Assembly (NCBI GenBank): GCA_032209605.1
Contig: JASFXZ010000015.1
Location: 62,001 to 126,000 of the forward strand
Reading direction: 5' to 3'
Length of the DNA: 64,000 nucleotides
DNA from: Mactromeris polynyma
Lineage: Eukaryota; Mollusca; Bivalvia; Venerida; Mactridae
Part shown: one piece after another, positions 13,801-25,800 of the stretch
How positions within the stretch are numbered: position 1 is the first letter of the stretch
Layout of the letters: every line of letters begins with the position of its first letter
The notes under the pieces: model-generated
Databases searched by the model: none
The model's input: only the letters and a program-made list of their open reading frames with translations
Told to the model about the DNA's origin: nothing
Made by a program: the position numbers and the translations under genes

Positions 13801-16800
13801 TGCATATAAGATGAAAAGACATACAACCTTAGAAATATTTTTTCTTCATTTTATGCTACTACTCCTGTAATAAAAGTTATATGTTCAGTATTACAGATGG
13901 TGTTAAATTGTAAATATAACAGTGAGACTAACTGCTGTAGGCCTATAGATACATCTTTCTATGCCTCTGTTGTGGACAACAATACATGACATAACCCTAG
14001 TAGTTAGATCCTAATTAAATGCTCCATTACATCACAGAGGTGTCCCATCTTAATCATTAAATGTCTATTTACAAAAAATATTACCAGCAGCCAGACTGGT
14101 AGGCATGTAATTTCAAACATACAACTTTTAAAAGCCAATTTATGGATCCCATTACATAAATCCAGGGCTCTTAGACACTTAGGGGGACAGGTATCCATTT
14201 GAGGGGCCTCACTTTACTTTGGGGGACAGGTATCCATACTAGGGGCCTCACTTTACTTTGGGGGACAGGTATCCATACTAGGGGCCTGACTTAACTTTAG
14301 GGGACAGGTATACATACTAGGGGCCTCACTTTACTTTGGGGACAGGTATCCATACTAGGGGCTTCACTTAACTTTGGGGGACAGGTATCCATACTAGGGG
14401 CCTCACTTTACTTTAGGGAAAAAGGTATCCATACTAAGGACCTCACTTAACTTTGGGGGACAGGTATCCATACTAGGGGGCCACACCTTACTTTGGGGGA
14501 CAGGTTCCCATACTAGGGGCCTCATTTTACTTTGGGGGACAGGTATCCATTCTTTGGGCCTCACTTTACTTTGGGGGACAGGTTGCCATACTAGGGGCCT
14601 CACTTTACTTTGGGGGACAGGTATCCATACTAGGGGCCTCACTTTACTTTGGGGGACAGGTATCCATTATTTGGGCCTCACTTTACTTTGGGGGAATGGC
14701 ATCCATTCTATGGGCCTCACTTTACTTTGGGGGACAGGTATCCATACTAGGGGCATCACTTTACTTTGGGGGACAGGTATCCATACAAGGGGCCTCACTT
14801 TACTGTGGGGGAAAGGTATCCATACTAGGGGCCTCACTTAACTTTGGGGGACAGGTATCCATACTAGGGGCCTCACTTTACTTTGGGGGACAGGTATCCA
14901 TACTATGGGGCCTCACTTTACTTTGGGGGACAGGTATCCATACTAGGGGACTCATTTTACTTTGGGGGAAAGGTATCCATACTATGGGGCCTCACTTTAC
15001 TTTGGGGGACAGGTATCCTTTCTTTAGGCCTCACTTTACTTTGGGGGAATGGTATCCATTCTATGGGCCTCACTTTACTTTGGGGGACAGGTATCCATAC
15101 TAGGGGCATCACTTTACTTTGGGGGAAAGGTATCCATACTAGGGGCCTCACTTAACTTTGGGGGACAGGTATCCATACTAGGGGCCTCACTTTACTTTGG
15201 GGGACAGGTATCTATACTAGGGGCCTCACTTTACTTTGGGGGACAGGTATCCATACTAGGGGCCTCACTTTACTTTGGGGGACAGGTATCCATACTAGGG
15301 GCCTCACTTTACTTTGGGGACAGGTATCCATACTAGGGGCCTCACTTAACTTTGGGGGACAGGTATCCATACTAGGGGCCTCACTTTACTTTAGGGAAAA
15401 AGGTATCCATACTAAGGGCCTCACTTAACTTTGGGGGACAGGTATCCATACTAGGGGGCCACACCTTACTTTGGGGGACAGGTTCCCATACTAGGGGCCT
15501 CATTTTACTTTGGGGGACAGGTATCCATTCTTTGGGCCTCACTTTACTTTGGGGGACAGGTTGCCATACTAGGGGCCTCACTTTACTTTGGGGGACAGGT
15601 ATCCATACTAGGGGCCTCACTTTACTTTGGGGGACAGGTATCCATTATTTGGGCCTCACTATACTTTGGGGGAATGGCATCCATTCTATGGGCCTCACTT
15701 TACTTTGGGGGACAGGTATCCATACTAGGGGCATCACTTTACTTTGGGGGACAGGTATCCATACAAGGGGCCTCACTTTACTGTGGGGGACAGGTATCCA
15801 TACTAGGGGCCTCACTTTACTTTGGGGGAAAGGTATCCATACTAGGGGCCTCACTTAACTTTGGGGGACAGGTATCCATACTAGGGGCCTCACTTTACTT
15901 TGGGGGACAGGTATCCATACTATGGGGCCTCACTTTACTTTGGGGGACAGGTATCCATACTAGGGGACTCATTTTACTTTGGGGGAAAGGTATCCATACT
16001 ATGGGGCCTCACTTTACTTTGGGGGACAGGTATCCTTTCTTTGGGCCTCACTTTACTTTGGGGGAATGGTATCCATTCTATGGGCCTCACTTTACTTTGG
16101 GGGACAGGTATCCATACTAGGGGCATCACTTTACTTTGGGGGAAAGGTATCCATACTAGGGGCCTCACTAAACTTTGGGGGACAGGTATCCATACTAGGG
16201 GCCTCACTTTACTTTGGGGGACAGGTATCCATACTAGGGGCCTCACTTTACTTTGGGGGATAGGTATCCATACTAGGGGCCTCACTTTACTTTTGGGGAC
16301 AGGTATCCATACTAGGGGCCTCACTTTACTTTGGGGGACAGGTATCCATACTAGGGGCCTCACTTTACTTTGGGGGAAAGGTATCCATACTAGGGGCCTC
16401 ACTTTACTTTGGGGGACAGGTATCCATACTAGGGGCTTCAATTTAATTTGGGGGAAAGGTATCCATACTAGGGGCCTCACTTCACTTTGGGAGATAGGTT
16501 TCCATAATAGGGGCCTCAATTTACTTTGGGGGAAGGGGTGGCAGCCCTTGGTAGAGGGGAATTTCAAGTTAATTTCAGGAATCTTTCGACATGTGTCTGG
16601 TCAAGGTCAAACTGGCGTAGATGTACAATAATCTTTATATAGTTGTGTGGGCGGATCCAGGAATTGGTCTAAGGGGGGGGGGGGGGGGGGGGCATAATTT
16701 TTGGTTTTGCTCAAGCCTATTAAAACGGCAATGACTGTGTTTTATTCTTTGTTTTTAAATTATTGAACATAAAACTCGGTATTTTCGTATTTATACTCAG

Positions 16801-19800
16801 AGATACATGTATGGTTGGGGAATTTTAGGGGGGGTGCTATCGGGTGCACACCTCCTTGGATCCACTAGTGATCTGAATGTCAGAATATCTTATTTTTATA
16901 GTTTAAAAAATGGTACCCATAAACGGCCCTAACAATGGCAAGATGAGAGCCCTGTTAGATTTGAACTCATAAAGGAGGGGCAAACAATTTGAATACCGCC
17001 ACTATAACCACCAAGGGTCCGCGCAGCTAGAAACTTACCAGTGTCCGAGTACTGTAATGAGAGTAATTCCCTTTTATACGGCGAGTAACACAGACACAAC
17101 TTCTGAGAAACGTAATATCGACATAGCCTGAACGTCTGTAGGGGTCGCAACACGTGAGTACAAGTAAGGACCGCCGTTATGCCACAGAGGAAACCTGACG
17201 CCACGGTAACAACAACCGTAAAGAATACCTGAAAAGAGAAAATGAAAAATATACCAAGCACAAAAAACTATTTTAGTATTACACACATGGCATGTTGGAA
17301 AAAAAAATATTTTATATTTTTTTATATTTTTTTTACTCCGAATTTTACCAATGGTGGTTGGTCTCTGAACAAGATTTGTTTTGGAAATGAAAATGTTTCA
17401 GTGAGTAAAAAATCTGATTACAATAAACAAAGAATCTAGATTTCTAGTCTAGAAAAGAAACAAAAAAGAATCTCTCACTCTTGCGAACTCAGTGAATCAA
17501 GGGAGGTAATTAAGTTAGCTTACACCTGATATAAGAAAACACAGTTTTGTCCCTTGAATATAACATCAATAAAAAAAGTAAGCAGAGTTCTGTCCCTTGA
17601 CTATAGTGTATTAACTATAAGTGTGGCAACAAAGAACTAACCAAGCAGAACAATCTCTTGATCTACATAAAACAGGTGTTAAAGTGTGTATAGTAACAAG
17701 GCCAAATGAAAAACAGATGATTGCTAATTGCTTTTAATGATTCATGTGTATAGGATCAGTGATTTCTTTGGGTTAATTTTACTGCCGAATAAAGGGTGCT
17801 TCCCCTTATCAAAAAGTGTCCAGTTTCCCCAATATATCACCATTTTTCCCCTGTTATTTGTTCATCTCCAACCCCCCTCTGACGGAATTTCTTTTTTATT
17901 AAATCAGGTTTTTGTGTATTTAACCTTTATTTAACCTTTTATAAAAGAATGTTTGCTCTTACAAGTTACATCACCTCATATATATAACAAACACCTGCCA
18001 CAGCCGAAAGCAAAAAAAACATCGCCTTACTTTCTCAAATTTGGGATTTATCGTTGCCTATTTTCCCAATTGAAAAGACACTGGCAGTAAAATTATTCAC
18101 TGATAATTATATCTTTTCTATTTATCTGACAACAGTTGTAAACAAATAACGGGTTGGTCAGATATTTTTATTTGGAAGAATTTATGTACGATGGTTACTC
18201 CCTACAGCAGCCTAATGGTAGAGTGCAGGACTCCTGATTTGAAACTTGTGTGTTCGTATTCCGCCATGGTCAAATGTCCTAAATACTGGCCAGACACCCA
18301 GAAAACAGTCATTGTATATGATTAACATAAAGTAGTAAATGCTTGTTTCAGAATCAATGTGAATATATGACCAGGGCTCTAGAAATCCACTAGCTCGACG
18401 TCCCGGACAAAATTTTGATCTAATTGCCAATTTGGGCTACAAACTGTTGAGTTGGAATCAGTCCAGGATAAGTCTGCCTAAAGTCCTGGACTGAATGCTA
18501 TATATGACCCCTACACTAGCCTCCCTTGTCGGGCAAGTCACATTTAACATGTACACTTGTCCGGGACAACTGTATTTAAAGTACATTTCTAGAGCCCTGA
18601 TGACCTTGAACCACAGAAATGGGAAATATCACCATATATTTGATAATAACCACTTCTATAGTCATGGTGAATACTCGTCGGACAGTCGGACCTGACCGAT
18701 AAAAAAAGGCCAGGTCCGATTTCGAAGGTCTGAGCGTCGGTCCATATGTCAGATACGATACAGATCGGAACAGGTTTAACCCTAATGAACCTATTACGTG
18801 TCACTGTATTTTTACTTTACCTAACAAACAAATCTGAAAAAAGTATCCATTTGTAATTTTTAAATTTTTTTTTCGATCTGACAAGTTTACATTCGGTCCA
18901 ATAGATTTTCCAGGGTTGTCAGACCAAATGACAAGTCATGAAAATAATTTGCGATGACTGCTTCGAAGGTTTCATGGCTTAAATGGATTAACACAATTTT
19001 CACACACAGGTCAACTTAAGCTATCATCAGTTTATAAATGAATGCCTATCTGTTACTATGGTTACTAACTAATTATAATGCAGATTTCTCAACAAATTTA
19101 ACACTTCAATCCAAAATACACATTTCCCACAATAACAAAGAAATATCGTCAAAAAGACCGTCTTAAATTCTCGCTGAGTGACAAGTTTGAAGCCTTTTTA
19201 ATTAAATCTGAATACAAGGGGCATGTTCGGTTTCCATGGCAACGCAAAACCACAACAATTGAAATGAAATCAAGAGGAGAATTTTGAAGTGATTTTTCGT
19301 ATTAAGAACATGAGAAAGGTTGATGTTTCTGACGACTTCATCTCAAATTTTGTAACGGAATGTTACGGGCCACGAATTTGGAGTAAAAAACGATACGAGT
19401 AATTTAACAGTAAGACAATCTGTAAGCGGACACAAACATTGTTAATCATTTCAAAAAGTACTATGTAATATGTACATCATATTTTAGGGTTTATTTTGGC
19501 TATTTTGGGAAGATGACCCATATCGTTTAAATTGGGATTGTTTGTGTGTTAATCTAATTGAGACAATAGTCAAGAAATTACAGAAAAAATTTAGGAATAA
19601 AATTAAAGGATACATGTAGTGATTAATTAATCAACAATTGCTATTTATATAAACTGCATGTGAGAGAAAGGGCCCCTAATATGGACAGTTTTTGACTTAA
19701 TTAAACCAACATTTTTTCTTCAGATTTATTGGGAAATTTGACATTTAATTCGGGAAAAATATATACTATTTATCATTGGGAATATAGCAGAAAAACGGCT

Positions 19801-22800
19801 ATAAAAATAACTGAAAATAATCCCTGAATTTGAAAATTTACATTTTTTATTTAAACTAAAAATGTGTCCACTGGACAGAGGCGTACCCACATAACTCAAT
19901 CAAGGAACATAACTCTGTTTTGCTCCAACAGGTGAGGTTGATAACTAGTTAGAGATTTCATTGATTTGGCAAAATGCGTATCGACAATATTGATATATCG
20001 GATGAGAAATATTGATGTTATGTCTATATATCAAGTAATAATTGAATCATCATTTACTAAAATGACATTTAAATGCTTATAGTTCATGATTTCATATATT
20101 TTCACTTCTACTTATAAATGTCTTTTTCATGCTTAATATGTATTACTTTGACGATCTTGTTTCCTCACTATTATGAAGTATGTATGTTTCTTGTAATATA
20201 AATAAGGAAAATATTAATAATTGTCTGTTATTTATTTTCCTTGAACACATTTGATAGGCACATACAGCGAAGTTTTTGACATAGCCTTGTGACAGCCCGC
20301 CAGCTCCCATTTTTGTTCTGGGTGAATTTTCATCGTTTTCAGGTAAGTATTGATGTTTAAAAATGTGTATTGATAATCAATCAACATCGTTTCCTATCAA
20401 TGACAGCTCTATTACTGGTCTAACATACGTACCAACGCTTTCCGTCTTTTCCAGAACAACACGCATACACAAATCCCCGACAGTAAGATCTGTAAATAGA
20501 AAAAAATATTATAGCATGTTTAATAATTTACACTGGGCCAGACTGTCAAACACATCTGATAGCCTGATTTATTATACCTCACGTGACTGTTTTCCCTATA
20601 CATTGCATATAAACCTCAGCGGGCGACATTTTTAACTGTCACCCTGCAATGTCGCCCGCTGTTGACATCGTTTAAAAAACTGCAAACAAAATGGCCGACG
20701 GCAATGATGAGCGTGCGGAAGGCCAGCTAGCTTCTATTTCTAGTTTTGAAATAAATTATTTAATACAAGGGGAGTAAGCGGGTAAGCGTTTAACCGCAAC
20801 GTTACCCGGTATGCATATGATACGGGATTTAGCTTTAAAAGTCTGTGTCTTGTAGAGGATTGTTTACATTATCAGACGACAGTTCGCCATGGCCAGGTTC
20901 GCTTTATTTTTATTTTGTTCGGTATAATAAAATAAATATTGACTGCCTTGAGGGTGACAGTGCATCTCGTCAGTGTTGCCTCGGGTTGACAAGATGCACT
21001 GTCACCCTCAAGGCAGTCAATATTTATATAATGTCTCGGGGTTGATTTTGGCTGTTTTGGGAGATGACCCATACCCTTCAAATTGGGAGTTTTTGCACAT
21101 TAAACTTGTGGAAAATGTCTAGAAATTACAGCAAAATTTTACGAATACAAGTCAAGGATGTAGTGACTAGTCAATCAACAATTGCTATTTATTGTTAATT
21201 TTTGCACTAAACATACCAATTAAAAATAGATAGTGAATGACTGCCAAGAATATTAAAGAACTTAAAACGTGCTGCGACATTAAAATAACATAAATTTTAA
21301 AAATACATTTTATTTGTTCTAGTTGCCATACACATTAAAGGTAAGTTAACAAACCTCATTAGGATGCCAATACCACAGCAATTGGAATACTCCTCCAGTA
21401 CTTAGATTATTAACCTTAGTGTCTGCCAAATTAATCTATACACTATCACTGGGATTGCAACAATTAACCGAGGTTTGATTAATTTCAGTTCTTTTTTCAC
21501 ACAGGTTGGTTCAGTACAATCTTACAAATATAGGGTGGGTGCGGTATGCCAGATGACATTTTTATTCCTGTAACAATATTCTAGTCGAGAACTCTTAAAT
21601 TTATACTGATTATCTTAAACAGGGTGTTAAAAAAGATTGTTTGTGGCTTTATTTCGTATAATGAAAACTTCTGCTTTTTTCACGAATATTTGTTTTATAT
21701 TGAACTCTCGTGCAGAAGTTAACTATTGGTATCTATAGCAACATAGATGGGACAAGCAATTAAAAAAATACTAAAAACTCAAACTTTGTGAACAAACTTT
21801 TTCGATCTCACTTCATATGGGTTACAAATAAAATATTTTGTGTATAATTGACTTTCTTGCTGAGTGAATAAATCAGATGGTAAAAATGATATTTTAAAGC
21901 ACTTTATATAATTTACATCAAAAGCTATACAGTACAGCTATCAAAATTCAAGTGTTATAGTTTCCATAGAAACCAAAGTGCTTTTATTATAATAAGCGGT
22001 ATTTCTATTTTTTCTACTTTTATCTATTTCAACTTAAAAGTTAAAAGTTATAGCATTCCACACGATATTCACGCTCTGCTGACTCAGCTCAGCTCATTTA
22101 AATCACATCTGCGCTATAAATCTCATATTTCGAATTAAGTTTTTCTATTTAGGTTTCGCACAAGTAGAGAGCGTGTCAAGCACGCGAATATTAAACTTCG
22201 AACATGAATAGACTGTGTATTATATATGAGAGCAAGAATTTAAGAGGTATTTCGTTACAAACGTTGGACCAGTCGAAATGTTTATAATATGGAAACAAGA
22301 TAGCTAAATTGGAGAAAATTCACCTGTATGTGGTAGGGGAAAATTATTTTTTTGATAAAATACTGAAATGGTACGTTGTGAAAAAATGTTTAGACACATT
22401 ACAATAAACAAAGAAATTTCTACATATCGTCCCATTAGAGCAAAAAGGTACCAACTAACATTTTGGTCAAAATTGACTTTTTGGCATTTTCTTAACCGTT
22501 TTTAATCAATCTTTAATATATATAAAAATCTAGTTTGTACCTAGATGATTAAAAACGATATTGCATCGGGTACAAAGGTACCAAGTGAAAATCAAGCTTT
22601 AAGTTTCTGCAAAAAGGTACCATGTGCACAGTGTTTCAGGCAAAAAGGTACCATATGTCAAATGGTACCTTTTTGTTCCAACGCTTTTTGTAACTTTGCT
22701 ATAGTTGTATGCAAAAAGGAACCAAGTGACACATGGCTCCTTTTTGCACTTACTATTTTGTAAACTTGAGTGGCATTTATACATACAAAACAGTTCATAT

Positions 22801-25800
22801 GGTACCTTTAGGCACAGAGTTGAATACACAAACCAGATGCTGGTTTACTGATAAGGTGTCGGACAATGTCCATTGTATTGCAGATAAGAGGGTGTGTATA
22901 CAATGAAATTGTGATAATCAAGCTTAAAACCTTGCATTTTATGAGAGCCTTCCTCGAAAGTAAGATGGAAATAGACTGAGAATACAATCATGGAAAATAT
23001 GGAAAATGTGAGTACATATTTATAATATTTCATACACATAAGACTATTAAAATTCAAATAATATCAGTAATGAGTAATAATATTGCTAATACTAGCTTTT
23101 TATGAAATACATGATAAATAATATTGAATGGTATCAACTTTTGTATGTATATACATGTACTCGTAGGTATATAAATACTTAGGCGAAAAACGATGTCTGG
23201 CAAAATAGTATGCCAACTGCTTTAAATTTATTATAATATTATTCATCTACATTTCAGGACGAGGCCACGGTGTGGTCAGATGAAGAGTTCTACCATTCCA
23301 TTGATATAGACACAAAAGGCGACGGAAACACCAGTACAGATTCTGAAAATGTTCCATTGTCAAAGCTTGCAAGACAAAGGAGACCAGTGAAGAGAAAGTT
23401 GATACATTCAAGTGACAGTGAGTCGGAGAAGGATGACAGCTTTGATGACGAAACATACAATCCATCAAAAGCAGATATAAACTCAAGTGATTCAGAACAA
23501 GATGTGATTCCTGAGTTAGGTAAAAGACGCTCTGCTAAAGTGAAAGGACAAAGAATGAAAGGTTGGAAAAAGAAGCCAACCCGGATAAAAACTAGAAAAG
23601 TGCCTAAATTAAAAGAAAGGGGTAAATCAGAGGTTGCAAAAAGACTAAGTGAAACACTTAAGCTTTTAAGACAACGAAGGAAACGACACTGTGGAAGTGA
23701 CTTAGAAAGGGCCAAAGAGAAAAGCAAGAGAATGCAGTCTGTTAGAGATTTTGTACGGCGGTCACATCTTGCAAGGTTGGATGCAATGTTAGCCAGCAAT
23801 GAACTAAAAAGAGTCGGTGTATATGGTGACGGCAATTGTATTTTTGCGGCAATGAAGAAAAGTGGACAAATCAATGACAGCATTGACAACATACGGACAG
23901 CGGTGTGTGACCTTATGACAGAACAGGTAGAAAAATATGCTCCTTTCTGTCGAAGTGACAATCCAGCCAATGTTCAACCATTTCTGGATAAAATAGAGGT
24001 GCTCAAGTCAAGTGGAACATGGAATATGGACATAGCAGACGTGATACCGATGGCTCTATCAAATAAGTTTACATGCAACATTCGGATATACTCAAGTTCA
24101 ATATCTGCTCCAGTTATTGATATAAAACCCGACCAACCAGCAGAAAACCTTGTGAACTTAGCATACCTTTCTGTTCAAGGACATGAACACTATGACGCCA
24201 TTGTTAATATTGGGACTGACGACGACGAAGTCATTGATTTATCAAGGAATGAAAGACAAGATGAACTGCAAGAACAAGCATCTTTTGACAAAAGTAAAGA
24301 GTCAAATCAGGACCCCGTCCAAACAACGCCACATAAGAGGGCATCGTACCAAAGCCCTCAAAAGAAACACTCCAGCCGAAAAAGGAAACGTGATCCAGGG
24401 TCTTGGAAAAAAAATATCAGAAAGGCAAAACGAAGTAGTGGCAAGGCGTATACGTCTGCAACAGGTCGAACTGTTGATGCAAAACAAGTTCAACCTCATA
24501 CTTGTTCAAAATGTAAATTCAAGTGTGGACAAAACTTTACAGAAGAGCAGAGGCAGAGTATATTTACGTGTTATTATGGTTTGGGGAATTATGAGCGCCA
24601 GAGGCAGTTCATTTGTGAAATGGTGGAGAGAAAAGAGCCATCCAGAAAAGGCAAATGCAAGAAAAAAGTATCCCAAAAGTTCCACCTGGTGAATGAAGAA
24701 AAGAAAGTGCGTGTGTGCAGAGATTTCTTTTTGAAAACACTGGACATAGGGAGAAAGACTGTGGATTACTCTTTACAAAGAAAAACACATGGAACTTACG
24801 GTAGAAAAGATATGCGAGGGACAAGCTCTTCTGCAAACAAATTAGACCAAAGCCTTGTTGATTCTGTGAAGCGACACATAGAATCATTTCCCAAAATGGA
24901 GTCGCATTACGCAAGGAAACAATCTACAAAGGAATATCTTTCCCTCGAGTTAAATATAAAGAAAATGTGGCAGCTTTACAAAACAGAATGTGAGAAGAAA
25001 GACATTCCATATGTTACGCTATCAATGTACCGCACAATATTTTGTGAATGTTATAACCTTTCCTTCTACAAGCCCAAGAAAGACCAATGTTCTTTATGCA
25101 CACTGTACATGCGAAAACGAGAAGCAGGATCACTGGATGAAACACTACAGAAACAATATGACGAGCATCAGATCAAGAAAGAACAAGCAAGGAAGGAAAA
25201 GGAAAGCGACAAACTAAGGTCAAAAACTGACAAAAGTGTATATGTAGCTACATTTGATTTACAGGCCGTTCTGTCAACTCCCTGTACTTTAGTAAGTGAG
25301 CTATACTATTCAAGGAAGTTGTGCTGTTACAACCTAACAATCTACTCACTCGGCGACAAGAACGTAGTTTGTCATGTGTGGGATGAAAGTCAGGCTAAAA
25401 GAGGTTCATGTGAAATTGCTACTTGTTTAATGAAGAACACACTGTCGGTTTGTAAAACAAGCACTGTAAAAGAAATTGTGTACTTTTCGGACTCTTGTGG
25501 CGGGCAAAACAGGAATCAGTATGTTACAGCGTCACTGTTGTACACTTTGTCACAAGCGCCGCAACTGGAAAGAATAAGCCACAAATTCCTTGTGTCTGGA
25601 CATTCACAGATGGAGTGTGACAGTGTCCATTCTACCATTGAAGGAGCAAAGAAGATAACACCAGTGTACGTACCGTCTCAGTGGTGTACACTTATTTCAA
25701 TGGCTAGAAAAACACAACCTTATATCACAGTGCCTTTGAAATATAACCATGTAGTTGATTTCAAGGACTTTGTTTCCAAACATTGTAAAAATCTCAAAAC

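Larger units (their letters stand above)
19485..21200. repeat. Two diverged direct copies of a ~160-bp repeat
   Basis: 19485-19650 and 21040-21200 share, in order, TTTTGGCT, TTTTGGGA, GATGACCCATA, AAATTGGGA, AGAAATTACAG and TCAACAATTGCTATTTAT. A third, weaker copy lies near 28950-29060. Two hairpins (separate entries) sit between the pair. Confidence 0.5.

Noticed and set aside
14403..16631. Repeat-protein genes in the 39-bp array
   Set aside because: Open frames on both strands follow from a unit divisible by three; no splice, start or composition support.
23270..23272. GTG as start codon of the transposon protein
   Set aside because: Eukaryotic genes very rarely start at GTG; a splice acceptor at 23256-23257 and an upstream ATG exon in phase explain the 5' end better.
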